A DNA stretch of 64,000 nucleotides. It comes from Liolophura sinensis. Taxonomy: Eukaryota > Mollusca > Polyplacophora > Chitonida > Chitonidae. Position numbers and translations under genes: made by a program. Below the pieces are notes generated by a model. The model searched no databases. It was not told the DNA's origin and was given only the letters and a program-made list of their open reading frames with translations. The stretch covers positions 20,949,808 to 21,013,807 of the forward strand of contig NC_088301.1 of assembly GCF_032854445.1 (NCBI RefSeq). The letters are read 5' to 3'. Each line of letters opens with the position of its first letter. Position 1 is the first letter of the stretch. Below, piece after piece: positions 11,289 to 21,557 of this stretch.

Positions 11289-11800
11289 ATCGTACAGACC
11301 TTAACCGAACAAATTGTGATTCAAAAGTAACGAGCGATTACCTCTTCCCATTTAATATGTAGGGATCTCATACTACAAGAGGCGCCATCTATGTTGCTAA
11401 ATACCATGTACGCGATAGATATGTACATAAGGATAACAGCGCCGTCTATGTGGTTGATCACTATGTTCGTGCGCTCTGTCGTTGAGTCCGCGCTCTGTCG
11501 TTATCTCCCAACCCATGCCTTTAATGTTAACGGCTGACAATGTCTGGTATTCATTACACTGCATAGCATGGTATCGTTTCGTTTATAGTATGGTGCATAG
11601 TACAGCATAGCGTAATATACTATAGTATATCACAGCCGTGGAGTGCAGTACAGTGTTGTATGGGGCTGGATAGCGTAGGATAGGACAGGATAGTACAGTG
11701 CAGTACAGCGAAGAGAAGTGAAGCAAAGTGAAGTGTAGTATGATAGTATAGTATAGTATAGTGTAGCATAGTATAGCATAGTATGGTATGGTATGGTAGA
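11289..11800. repeat. Left internal inverted arm of Polinton A, inner part
   Basis: This is the continuation of 5522-6518 beyond the DNA transposon and matches about 32480-33040 inverted. It includes GCGCCATCTATGTTG motifs, a repeated CGCGCTCTGTCGTT and a long tract of TAGTATAG-type simple repeats (about 11730-11800). Confidence 0.75.
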
Positions 11801-12163
11801 GGTGTCCCATTGGGGAGTGAGTTTTGGGGAGGGAGTTGAGGTGTGACACAGGTGTGACGTCACCGGGTTATGTAAGTACCGGGATATTATGTACGTGGTT
11901 TGGTCACGGGGTTTTTCCGTCACTTCATGGATTGGTGTAAGTGTGGATGGACCAATCAGAGAGAAGGGAGCGAAAACGTCGGCTTATAAAGTTGAGTGGA
12001 GCAGCTCCATTTGGCACCAAAACTGACCAATGAATCACACCAAAAACAAAACAATCAGCGAGCGAGAACGGGGTTATGTAAGTTTTGACGCATCAATCAG
12101 CGTGTCGTTGAGTTCCGCGTGGATAGGATAAAAGCCGGAGAAGACGACAACCAGCAACCAGCA
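11801..12163 (+). repeat. Second, internal copy of the Polinton A TIR with promoter-like elements
   Basis: This repeats 4274-4490 and extends it. It has GTGACGTCAC (CRE), several CCAAT/ATCAGC boxes, GGTTATGTAAG, GGCTTATAAAGTTGAGTGG and a TATA-like GGATAAAAGCC near 12127. The order matches the Polinton B TIR and adjacent promoter, which precedes the PC4-like gene. So the element has duplicated its left end, and the inner copy may be the original junction with the gene block. Confidence 0.7.
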
Positions 12164-12250
12164 CGAGAGCACAAATATTCTCCTTACTAAAAGAATACAT
12201 CAAATCGACGGGTTACGAAAGCCGAATCTAATAAAACATAACTGACCAAC

Positions 12251-12280
12251 AACGGCGATACCTTGATTCTGAGGGCCGTT
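12251..12280 (+). ncRNA. Structured hairpin copy 1
   Basis: Outer stem AACGGC/GCCGTT, 4-nt 5' bulge GATA, inner stem CCT/AGG, 8-nt loop TGATTCTG. Two more copies with the same architecture follow (12360 and 12439). The outer stem changes in a compensatory way in copy 3, which supports a conserved RNA or single-stranded DNA fold. Confidence 0.6.
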
Positions 12281-12359
12281 TCTGCTCTAGTCAACAATAC
12301 GTCACCTTCTCTGATTAAAAACAGTGCATTTTCCGAAATTACCAAACACATATACTAAC

Positions 12360-12389
12360 AACGGCGATACCTTGATTTTGAGGGCCGTT
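12360..12389 (+). ncRNA. Structured hairpin copy 2
   Basis: Same fold as copy 1: AACGGC/GCCGTT stem, GATA bulge, CCT/AGG inner stem, loop TGATTTTG (one loop substitution). It starts 109 bp after copy 1. Confidence 0.6.
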
Positions 12390-12438
12390 TATTCCACAGA
12401 TACATATAATTCCTTCCTACAACGTTATCCCCAACTAT

Positions 12439-12468
12439 ATCAGCGGTACCTTGATCTTGAGGGCTGAT
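12439..12468 (+). ncRNA. Structured hairpin copy 3 (covarying stem)
   Basis: Outer stem ATCAGC/GCTGAT, extendable by one T-A pair at 12438/12469. Bulge GGTA, inner stem CCT/AGG, loop TGATCTTG. The outer stem differs from copies 1-2 at three positions, and each change is matched by a compensating change on the other side. The inner stem and loop are conserved. Confidence 0.65.
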
Positions 12469-12858
12469 AAAACGTCCATGAAACCGATCTGCAAAAACAT
12501 AGCACACGAAAACAATGTAACCACAAAAGTTGATAACTGTAGTAATTAATAATATTTCTCCATTTACTAATCTGCCCTCTTGTTTGTTGTTATTTATCTA
12601 TTCTTATTAGTTGATATTTATTTTCTACTTATTTACAAATGTGTATATATCATACGAGGGCAGACCCTCTATCAATTTTTGAGTGGTAGCTATACCACTA
12701 ATTTGCTCCTAAGTATCTGTTTTATCAAATATCTTCTTGCTTAAGATATACTTATCTCATAAACAAAACCCCTTTGCTAATCAAAAATACAACTATCTTG
12801 TATATTTGTTTTCTCTATTTGTTTTCACATGAATAAAAAGAAAAAAGAAAAAAAAAGG

Positions 12859-13425
12859 ATGAAAATCTTTATTATCGGCAGCAGATACGTTCATAGGCTG
12901 GAGAATGGTATCCTTCGAAATTCGATCCCAAACTCTAGAATCGACTTTGGAACAGGCCAGGACATTCGGTTCTTTGGCATTGGGGGAGCTAGAGTTGGGA
13001 CACTTAGATGCTCTGGAAGATTGGAAAGTTTCCTTCAGGAAACAAAACCTGACTTAGTTATCCTCGCCATTGGGGGAAACGATGCGGACTCTCACAAATC
13101 AGCAGCAGCAATTTGCGCTGATATTTTAGACTATGTTGGTGCACTTAAATCGAAATTCCAAATTCCAAGGATCTACATCAGCCAGCTTCTTTACCGTCAG
13201 GTAACTCGGCGAATTTCGGTCCACATTTATAATACAAAAATCCATGAAATGAACAAGAAGCTGACAAACAACCACTTGGCCACCTTGTGGAGACACAAGG
13301 GACTGATCCGACCACAAAAGCAAATTCTAACCAACGACGGAGTGCACCTAAACACTCTAGACCAGGAACTGTTCTACCGGTCTATGAAACGTGCTGTCTG
13401 TGCCGCCATGGGAGGCCACAAATAA
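12859..13425 (+). CDS. SGNH-hydrolase-like protein with altered nucleophile block
   Basis: This ORF encodes about 188 aa from ATG 12859; an in-frame ATG at 12829 would add a Lys-rich leader read from an A-rich tract, so I prefer the inner start. Block I reads IIGSRYVHRL where the family usually has G-[DS]-S, so the usual Ser position is Arg. Block III AIGGND and block V NDGVHLN (Asp-His) are present. GDSL/SGNH ORFs occur in several retroelement classes (for example tyrosine-recombinase and CR1-type elements), but no reverse transcriptase is visible nearby. The ORF is intact. It may lack esterase activity and act by binding, or use the shifted Ser. Confidence 0.65.
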   Translation: MKIFIIGSRYVHRLENGILRNSIPNSRIDFGTGQDIRFFGIGGARVGTLRCSGRLESFLQETKPDLVILAIGGNDADSHKSAAAICADILDYVGALKSKFQIPRIYISQLLYRQVTRRISVHIYNTKIHEMNKKLTNNHLATLWRHKGLIRPQKQILTNDGVHLNTLDQELFYRSMKRAVCAAMGGHK

Positions 13426-14207
13426 AAATTGGAAATAGAAAAGGAAATCAATTAAAGAAGAAGACAGGGAAAACAATAAGAAGACCCATGGGACCAAAGA
13501 AAATTAACACCAAGGAAACGAAGACCAGAAACATGAAAGACATTACAATAGGACTATCTCTTGTTTCAACTAAGTGGATGAGGCCTGACATCCTTGCTCC
13601 TCATTTATACTTGTCGCACCTGTTACAGGCACAGGTTTCCAGTACGCTGGTTTTTGCTGGACGGCGTCCGGTATAAGTGGCGGGAGCTCCTGAACTCCAC
13701 GTCACAGAGGAGGAAGCAAGAGAACAAAACTGTCAACCAATAAATAAAAGCACTACTGTTGTTTTCTCTCTGTGTAAATTTCTGTATAGGCAACTCATTG
13801 TAATTCTTTAATGTAGATCTATGTATTTTTAATGTAAAGATAACGTTAATCTCTGTAAATAGCTTACTATTTACCCCCTTCCTGTTAAATGACCATGGCA
13901 GCATTTGAACCTATACAATAAGCCATACACATGCTACCACGAAGAGGTTTAATCCCACTAATTGACTCATGTACATATGTAAATAGTATACCAACGCACT
14001 GCTATTATGTACCCAAAAATATTCATGTGTTAAAAAAAATAAATAAAACACTGATTTGATGGGCCACGATATCCAGGAAAGTGACCCTAAAAGCAGTATT
14101 TAAACCAAAACCAGCATCCTCAGACTTACCTGACAACCTGCCTGCTTACGACCCTACCTGCTTGTCGAGAGAAGAGAGACTGCTACGCTACCTACCTGAC
14201 TGCCGAG

Positions 14208-15641
14208 ATGAAACGCTATACTACCATGAACCCCCTGCATGTTGCCATCAGGATGAAACGCTCAGCTTGTGTGCCTGCCCTGCTATCCACCATTGCCGAG
14301 CAGCAACAGCCTCCCGAGAAGGGGAAGGTGTGCCTGTCATTACCCAGCGATGTTCTCGCCAAACTTCAGCTCGCCCCCTGGTTGGGGGTGGGGGTGAGTA
14401 GAGACGAGACGATTGAGATTTGCCAATCACCCATAGACCCGAACGCTCCACCCAAACGCGTCAGGCTTGACGGGGAGGGGTGGACTCGACTCAAGACCCT
14501 GGCTGCTGATCTACCTGAGGTGGGTTTACCAGCGCGGGAGCGGTTATCCAAAAGTTACTTTCTGTCCACTCTGACAACCTCGGAGGGTGTCCTGTATGTT
14601 CATGTGAAGAAATGGCCAGCCTACCGTCCGAACGGTCCACTCTACCCGACGAGTGAGGGTATCACGCTCAAGTACCGGACTTACTGGCAAAAGCTGGTAC
14701 AGGCCATCCCCGACGTCGACGCCTTGTTGCTGGTGGTGGTGGAGGCTGGAGATAACAACATCCAAGAGCAGGGGATGGAGATGGAGATGGAGGAGGAGAA
14801 TGGAGAGGGGACTGCTGCTTTGACTGATGCTGCTGCTACCGCTACTACCGCCCCCATCAACCCCGACGGTGATAGTGAACACACCTTGAAGGTCAAAAAG
14901 GCGGAGCCGTTGAAGCCAGAGCTTGAGACGGCGTTAACAGCCTTGCTGTGAGAAACTTACGATGTGGCTCTCCAACCCCACCTCCTTAAGTTGCAGCGCG
15001 AAGTATACGGTCAACAACCCACCGCCACGAGTGATCCATTTCCTCCCCGAACCCCCTTGCTGGAGAACCGAGAGCTGGCCCTGAGTATCGTGGACGAGGC
15101 CCGTATGCGTTACCTGAAAGAGGGAGCTATGTTGGTCAAGTTCATGCGCCAGGCGCGTAAGGCAGCCTCCCTCCCGTGGGACGTGGAGAAGAGTATGAAA
15201 GACCAACTTCGGCAGTTTTTAAATGAGACGCCGATCAACAGACGCCAATCGGACCCGGCATTCGCCCAGATGTACGTGGAGTATATGATGACAGCCAACG
15301 ACCTCCCTGAATGGCGGCGGTGTCTTCTTTATGTCTTTTCTAGCCTGAAGAAGCTGCGTATAACGCCCAAGTGGAAAGACTGGGTAGCTGTCGTCACCGA
15401 CCTACAAAGCTACACGGGTGTACTTGGTAGTATGTTTGCAGATGGTAGGGTCAATAAGGGACGACTGCAGGTGCTGCGAGTGTACACTGAAGACGTCTGC
15501 CGGCATGTCAAGGATCCCCGACCCATTCGGGAGTATTATGTAGAGATTGTTCGCCCCACGTTAATGTTCGAAGTGCGACTCCCTCCCAACCACACAGAGG
15601 TATATCGACGCTTCGTGTTAAATACCTGTACATTGCTATAA
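14208..15641 (+). pseudogene. Polinton A PC4-like protein, one in-frame stop
   Basis: ATG at 14208, stop TAA at 15639. One internal TGA at 14949-14951 divides 14208-14951 from 14964-15641 in the same frame; B has a Trp codon there. The N-terminal half has a segment GVLYVHVKKWPAYRPNG then EGITLKYRTYWQKL and IPDVDALL, resembling the PC4/p15 single-stranded-DNA-binding fold. A possible second degenerate copy lies at KRVRLDGEGWTRLKTL. A Glu/Met-rich linker (EMEMEEENGEG) follows, then an alpha-helical C-terminal half. It is the first gene of the rightward block after the TIR promoter. Confidence 0.6.
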
Positions 15642-16500
15642 ATAATAATAATAATACTGTTTTTTTTTTACATGGAATCATCCCCGGTCTTTGTGTTTCT
15701 TTGTGTTGGTCGTGTCTCACCTGTACCGCAGCCGGCTGGCTGGCCGGTGACGGCGCAAAAATTGACTGGGTCAGTGTGTCATGCTAGGGCTGACTGCCTA
15801 TCTGGATGGTTCCTATGTATTATGTATAAAATTTTTTTTTAGGTTCGCCCATAGGCTCCTCATTGAGGTGAAATGTTTTACTACATGTAGGTGAAATGTA
15901 TATGTGTTTTCTACCGCATGTAGATGACATGTAGATACGTTTTCTACTGCATGTAGGTGACATGTATAGGGTCTACTTCCCGGCTGGCTTCTCCTGGCTG
16001 GCTGGCGCATCGGCTGGCTGGCTGGCTGGCAACAATTTATACAAGGCGTAGGCACAGCAGGTGAAAACAAAAACCACGTGTCAAAACAAACCACAACCGA
16101 CAACATTATTTGCCTGACTCCTGGCCGGCTGGCGGGTAGGATCGCTCAGCGTGTTTTTGCAACAATGTTCGCCCAATAAGGCTCACTGCTGTAGGCAGAG
16201 GGTCGCTGCTATGAACAGTAGAGCCTGTCGGTGAGACTTTTTGGGTGACCTACCTGCCCGCCTGCTGGTTGTGGCATGGATTGATTGATGGATGGATCAC
16301 GGCGACCTGGTTTACTCGTGTCTGTCTACCCCGACTAAGCTGTACACCACACCCAAACATGCATATACACTGGACACTATACTATACTATACTATACTAT
16401 ACTATACTATACTATACTATACTATACTGTACTATACTATACGATATGTAGGCGGTCTGGGAGAGGTTCAATCATTACACACAGACACCAAGCAGCAAGG
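15642..16500. other. Intergenic region upstream of integrase with motif and simple repeats
   Basis: It contains the conserved motif ACTGGGTCAGTGTGTC (15765-15780), three imperfect copies of a CTACATGTAGGTGAAATG-like unit of about 36 bp (about 15875-15970), GGCT repeats (about 16000-16030) and an ACTAT pentanucleotide array (about 16376-16440). No gene is supported. Confidence 0.7.
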
Positions 16501-17670
16501 ATGACGTGTCGGACTATCCCTCACATCACTCGCATCACCCGCGTCAACCAACAGCGAGAAAAAAAAATCACTCACGTTGGGCAGTGACTCAGACCCGATC
16601 GATACTGCTCTCCATGCCTTGTATTATAACCCGAACAGGGCAGCGGGTTATAGAGGGGTTCAACCCTTGCTCAAGGCAGCTTGGCAACAGGGACTCAAAG
16701 TGAGTCTGGCCCGCGTGTCGACTTGGCTGGCTCAGCAGGCCACGTACCCACTCCACCGACCTGCACGACGGCACTACCCTCGCAACCGAGTGGTGGTTGG
16801 AGGTGTAGACAGTGGCAGGTGGACCTGGTCGGCATGACAGCGTTCGCCAAAGAGAATGACAACAACCGTTACCTACTGACCTACATCGATGTGCTCTCCA
16901 AGTACAACTGGGTGATCCCACTCCGGGCCAAAACCGGGGCTCGTTTCATCGAGGCGTTTCAACAGATCTTCAAGACGGGTCGCCGACCGTTGTACCTGCA
17001 AACGGACGAGGGGAAAGAGTTTCTGAACAGACCGTTTCAAGCCTCTTTAAAGGACAACGGGGTGTTTTTCTTTCACACATTTAACGAAACTAAAGCCTCC
17101 GTGGTAGAACGGTTTAACCGCACTGAACGGTCGCATGTACAAATATTTCACCGCTCACAACACTTGGCGATACCTGGACGCCTTACCGGCGCTGGTCCAC
17201 GGTTACAATCGAGCCTACCACCGGAGTATACGACAAGCCCCTATCGACGTCACCCCCCAGAACCAGAAAGAGGTCCGGCAAGCCTTGTACGGCCCACCCA
17301 CAACCAAATACTCGGTGCACCGTTATCGGGCCGGTAATCTGGCGCGTATCAGTAAAGTGAAAGGGAAATTCGCAAAATCATACCTCCCAAATTGGAGCAC
17401 GGAAATGTTTCGTATCGTCCGTACCCACCCTCGACAGCCTGGTGTGTACACACTGGAGGATTTGAACGGGGAACGATTGCTAGTGACGTTTTACGAGACC
17501 GAACTCCAATTGGTGACAGCCGCGGTCGATAAGTTTTATCACGTGGAGAAGATCTTAAAAAGAGACCGTCGCCGAGGAAAACTGTACAAATTGGGTGAAG
17601 TGGGTCGGTTACCCACCCAGCTTTAAATCTTGGGTGCCTGCCACGGAAATGTATTTAACCCCGAGTATAT
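16501..17670 (+). pseudogene. Polinton A integrase (frameshifted)
   Basis: This is homologous to the intact integrase at 53369-54490. The frame changes at least three times: near 16815 after VVVGGVDSG, near 17125 after VERFNRT, and near 17600 in the chromodomain. The catalytic Asp of the VDLVGMTAF segment, the LQTDEGKEF Asp and the KASVVERFN Glu are all still readable. The C-terminal chromodomain is recognisable from WVGYPPSFKSWVPAT. It would have been the transposon integrase. It is dead here. Confidence 0.85.
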
Positions 17671-17708
17671 CCGGGTCACTAGCACTTCTGACTGACCTAC
17701 CTCAAGGG

Positions 17709-18304
17709 ATGGATCGGTGTATACAAGGCTTGCGCGAGAATAAAGGGACCGTAGCAGCCGTACTGGGCGTTCTCTTGTACATCGGTGCTTTAGTGGGTGG
17801 AACTCTCCAAGACCAGTCAACTCTTCAATGTCTACGAGGGCAATTGAACAAGACGCGTCTCCGTTGGATCGGGACGCCTTTACCACCACCCCAGCCACCG
17901 TCAATCGCACGTCGGTTTGACAACACCGAGAACACGAGCACCACTATCACCACTACCCCGAGCTGGAATCGAACTTCCACTCCGCGACCAACCACAGCCA
18001 CCACAGCGTGGACACAACTACAAACCCACCCAGAACGCCCCGGTTGGGGTTTTTACGGGGCTTCCCCAGACTTCGCCGGCGTCACCCACCCTCCTCAAAC
18101 CCCTCACTCCCTACTCACACCACCACGTCAATACCGATCGCCGTTTCCACATCCCCTAACACAACACGGGCAACACGGATTACACGGGATAACAGCAGCC
18201 ACAGCAGCGGTCACACCATCAGTCCCCCTAGTCCAGCAGCGACACCAGCCGTAACCTCCACCACCCCCACCCCCACCCTTACGGCGACCCGAACCGCTGA
18301 CTGA
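17709..18304 (+). pseudogene. Polinton A membrane-anchored Thr/Pro-rich protein
   Basis: The ATG at 17709 aligns with that of the B homologue (53318). The N-terminus has a hydrophobic segment (VAAVLGVLLYIGALVGG). A short stretch is lost relative to B just after it, then comes a Thr/Pro-rich tail. The tail differs strongly from B in sequence, length and frame, as expected for a mucin-like low-complexity region. Confidence 0.5.
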
Positions 18305-18317
18305 CCTAGTTCTACCC

Positions 18318-18935
18318 ATGGATACGCAATGGGAGCATCCCTTTACCTGCATTGTCAGCGGACCGACGGGGTCTGGAAAGTCCGTGTTTGTGAAACGGTT
18401 AGTGGAGCACGCTCAAGCTCTAATTCACCCACCCCCACAACGCATCGTTTGGTGTTACGGGGAGTGGCAGCCGTTGTACACCACGTTACATCACGTTCAA
18501 TTTGAAGAAGGTGTGCCCAGCCAATCCGCTTTCGACCCGGGGGTGCGGAGGTTAGTCGTCGTCGATGATTTGATGGCTGAAGCAGACAATCGTGTGACAA
18601 AACTCTTCACCAAAGGCAGTCACCATCGCAATATCAGCGTGGTGTACATCGTGCAGAAGTTGTTTAACAAAACCAAAGACCATCGGACCATCAGTCTGAA
18701 CGCACACTACTTGGTGTTGTTCAAAAACCCGCGAGACCTCAAATTAATCTCAAATCTCAAATTACCACGATCGCTAAACAAATAGCTCCAGGGCGGACAC
18801 AGTACCTGCGCGAGGCCTTTGAAGATGCCACTGCCGAACCTCACGGGTATTTGCTGGTGGATTTTAAGCAAGCCACACCTGATCACCTACGACTTCGCAC
18901 CCACATTTTCCCCGGGGAGATTTCTCCCCAAGTTA
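18318..18935 (+). pseudogene. Polinton A packaging ATPase (frameshift)
   Basis: ATG at 18318. Walker A GPTGSGKS and Walker B-like LVVVDDLM are intact. The frame breaks near 18745-18785 after FKNPRDL and continues in another frame (LREAFEDATAEPHGYLL) to HIFPGE near 18920. It is a homologue of 52081-52698. An AATAAA follows at about 18938. Confidence 0.85.
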
Positions 18936-19194
18936 ATAATAAAACTTTGAACATACAATCTACCACATCAGTTTGTTTTGGCTGGCTGGCTGGGTGGTTC
19001 GCCGGCGGGCTGGCTGACGCGCCAGCTGACTGACAGGTAACAATGTATTATTATTATTATGAACGGTGTCTAGGTCAGTGTGTCGGTGTGTTGCACTATG
19101 GCCGGCCTGGCTGGATATCTCCCCACCCCAAGTCATAATAAAACTTTGAACACACAATCTGTCGTATCACTTGTTTCCATGACGACTACCCGTG
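18936..19194 (+). promoter_or_regulatory. Poly(A) signal, shared motif and leader upstream of the 128-aa gene
   Basis: Two copies of a block containing AATAAAACTTTGAACA lie at about 18938 and 19137. Between them is the motif TAGGTCAGTGTGTCGGTGTG (19071-19090). Polinton B has the same arrangement in mirror form near 51905-52075. This reads as a 3' end of the ATPase transcript followed by a start for the next transcription unit. Confidence 0.5.
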
Positions 19195-19578
19195 ATGTCA
19201 CGCCGTCTCCAACGTTACGGTCCCTTATTAGCCCTGCTAGCTCGAGCCAACCCCACCATTCGCTGTGCTGTGCTGCGGGGTAACGATCCAGGATTACTTC
19301 AATGTTTGTGTGAATGTGCTAAGAATGTGTTAAATGGAAACGTTCCACTCTCGCCGGCTCAGAAGGTGAAGTTACAGCGACACAAGACGGGTCTTCGTAC
19401 CTTGGTGAAGAAAAGTGTTCACCTGCATAAGAAAGGACGGAGTGTTCAACGTGGTGGATTCCTCCCACTGCTGCTCGCCCCTCTCCTCGCCAAAGCCATT
19501 GCACCAGCCATTGTCGGCGGCGTTGTCGGTGCTGTCGTTAAGGGTGTCACTAGTAAGGCTATAGCTGGTGGCAGGTAA
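19195..19578 (+). CDS. Polinton A conserved small basic/hydrophobic protein (128-aa ORF)
   Basis: ATG at 19195 gives 127 aa (a GTG lies one codon earlier). It is one of the few A genes that is fully open. A conserved central block LSPAQKVKLQRHKTGLRTLVKK is followed by QRGGFLPLLLAPLLAKAIAPAI, a hydrophobic segment suited to membrane or virion-interior insertion. Homologues are frequent in animal Polintons, as far as I recall. The role is unknown, probably a minor virion component. Its TAA overlaps the next gene's ATG (TAATG). Confidence 0.7.
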   Translation: MSRRLQRYGPLLALLARANPTIRCAVLRGNDPGLLQCLCECAKNVLNGNVPLSPAQKVKLQRHKTGLRTLVKKSVHLHKKGRSVQRGGFLPLLLAPLLAKAIAPAIVGGVVGAVVKGVTSKAIAGGR

Positions 19579-20260
19579 TGCAGCACGCCAAGAAAATGGC
19601 CTTGGTCGAGCCACGGCTCTTAGAGACGCTCACACGACCTTCACCCCCAGCCTACCCCATCTCCCCTTACCCCGTGCCCAGTACGGTGAAAGCCCTCAAT
19701 ACGCTCGATCAAGAGATGGCCTCGATCCTCCACGACAGGACTCTCTCGGACGAGGAGAAAATACAGCTGTATCACCATACCCTTCAACGGTACCGGACGT
19801 TTCAAGATCAATACCAAGTATCCTACCTAGTCCCAAACCTCCCAGTCGTCGTTTGAGTGAGGCGGAGAAGGCGATGTTAGACAGCTCCATCAACCCCAGC
19901 ACCCCGATCCCTCACATGAGCACTCACCCCGGGATCGCTATCGTGTGGGTGCGAGAAAAGATGAGCACACCAGCCGAGACGGGCAATTCCCTGACCGCAT
20001 CACGCTCTCTCCGAGCCCGTCCTCCCCCTCCTCCTCCCTCCTCTCCCCTCACCATTGACTAAAACACGGGAACCACGGGTGAGAGAGCCCCAGCCGGCAA
20101 ACAAAAAAAGCACGTTCCCCACCATCACCACCACACCGCAGCGACCCAAGAAGACACGACGAGGACGGCGACCCCGAACTCCGGCCCGCTTCATCCATCA
20201 TACGCCCGCTAAAGTGGAGTCCGTATTAATTAAATACCTGTGCCAGATGGAAAAACAGTC
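19578..20260 (+). pseudogene. Polinton A homologue of the 215-aa conserved protein
   Basis: It begins at the ATG overlapping the previous stop. The N-terminus (MQHAKKMALVEPRLLETL) and the block LDQEMASILHDRTLSDEEK match B. The frame is lost after DQYQ near 19820 and continues in other frames. The C-terminal part PKKTRRGRRPRTPARF near 20150 is longer than in B, showing that the B copy is itself truncated. Confidence 0.7.
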
Positions 20261-20293
20261 AGTCCACCCGAGGGACATCACCTCACCAACACC

Positions 20294-21042
20294 ATGTTTT
20301 ACGTGACGCTACCCAGTAACAGCTCGCTCGACTACTTCCCCAGCAATACCTTGACGCGTTTCACCACCCAATTATCCCGCCCCATCCATTTGACAGGTGA
20401 CTGGGAATGTGGGCTGGTCGAAATACAGTATCCCCGGACCTGGTTTAACGTGCGGTCAGGTGAAGTGTGGTATACCATAGGACTTCCCAAAGGACACGCA
20501 CCGCGCTACGCATAAGCTAATATTACCAGCCGGCTACTACCCTACACCCGAAGACCTGGCCTGGGGGCTGACCAAATTGTTAAGAGAGACAGAGATCCGT
20601 GATCTCAAGGAGCATGCCGGTGACTTAACGTTCGAGTTCGATGATATGCAGCGGAAATACAGGGTGCGGTTTAGGGAACAACTGGGGCTTGGTTTCAGCC
20701 CGCGTCTGCAGCAGCTCATGAATTTACCGTACGAGTGGATCATGGGACCGGCGGATCTGATGTATGTCGGTGCCGAGGATTTAAAGATCAGCACACCCAC
20801 GCTGTACGTGTACACGGACATTATCGAACCGCGTGTGGTGGGGGACACGTTGGCCCCGCTGTTGCGGACGGTCACCACGGAAGGGAAGTACGGGGAGCAC
20901 GTCTCCAAGACTTTCCAACAAGTGGAATACATCCCCGTGCAGTCCAAACATTTCTCGACGGTGGACATTGATATTAGGGACGACACGGGTCAATCCGCTG
21001 ACACTTCACTTTCTGCAGCGGCGTGCTTTACCTTTGCAATAA
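20294..21042 (+). pseudogene. Polinton A minor capsid (penton-like) protein
   Basis: ATG at 20294; homologous to 49935-50708. The frame shifts near 20490 (after WYTIGLPKG) and a short deletion near 20998 removes the distal coding sequence. Together these put the second half in frame with the downstream pX-like gene. In Polintons this protein is a predicted single jelly-roll that forms capsid vertices. Confidence 0.75.
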
Positions 21043-21557
21043 TGGCATCACAGCAGGCTTACATCGACTATTACACCAAACAAGCCGGCGGAGGTGGGTT
21101 ACCTGTGTTTCGGGGTGTGGCTGTCCAGCGCGGTCACGGTTTGCTGGGCGGTCTCCGCAAACTACTGCCACAACCCCTGTTAACGTCGCCGGCTGTGAAA
21201 GCACTGGGCAAAACGGCGTTACGAACCGGACTGCAATTCCTGGGGGATGTGATGAGCGGGGGCGTGCCACCGCGGCAGGCTTTGAAACGACGCGCTCTGG
21301 CGGTCGGAAAACAACTGGTGGTCAAAGCTAGTCGCTACGCCCGGCGGAGGTTGCTGGGTGAACCGTCGCCTATAAAACGGAAGGCTCGACGCACCGCTCC
21401 CACTCGTCACCGACACGTGGGACTTAAAAGACGTACCGTCAGGCCAGAAGAACACACACCAAAGCTCGAGCCGCACCGGATATTTTCAGCTAAAACACAC
21501 ACACACCATGGCTCTCCCCCACCCCGAGTGTTGTCCGTCCGTCAGCAGCGAGTTTGA
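21042..21557 (+). CDS. Polinton A pX-like basic virion protein, altered C-terminus
   Basis: ATG at 21042 in a TAATG context, as in B. The N-terminal Gly-rich segment GGGGLPVFRGVAVQRGHG is followed by a helical basic region. The last about 40 codons are out of frame with respect to B and run past its stop, ending at 21557 inside the next gene. Because of the upstream deletion it also forms the distal part of a 326-codon fused ORF (20577-21557). Confidence 0.6.
   Translation: MASQQAYIDYYTKQAGGGGLPVFRGVAVQRGHGLLGGLRKLLPQPLLTSPAVKALGKTALRTGLQFLGDVMSGGVPPRQALKRRALAVGKQLVVKASRYARRRLLGEPSPIKRKARRTAPTRHRHVGLKRRTVRPEEHTPKLEPHRIFSAKTHTHHGSPPPRVLSVRQQRV

Larger units (their letters stand above)
12164..14108 (+). 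mobile_element. 1.95-kb insertion carrying hairpin triplet and SGNH ORF
   Basis: Polinton B is continuous across this position, between the promoter-proximal CAGC sequence and CCTCAGAC. In A, 1945 bp lie between two copies of AACCAGCA (12156-12163 and 14109-14116), read as an 8-bp target duplication. The insertion has no obvious terminal inverted repeat or LTR. It contains three structured hairpins, a 198-codon ORF and a noncoding 3' part with AATAAA near 14040. The element type is unknown. It could be a fragment of a retroelement that carries a hydrolase gene, or a single-gene element. Confidence 0.6.

Noticed and set aside
16376..16440. ACTAT pentanucleotide array as a regulatory element
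   Set aside because: A simple microsatellite without counterpart in Polinton B; likely neutral expansion.
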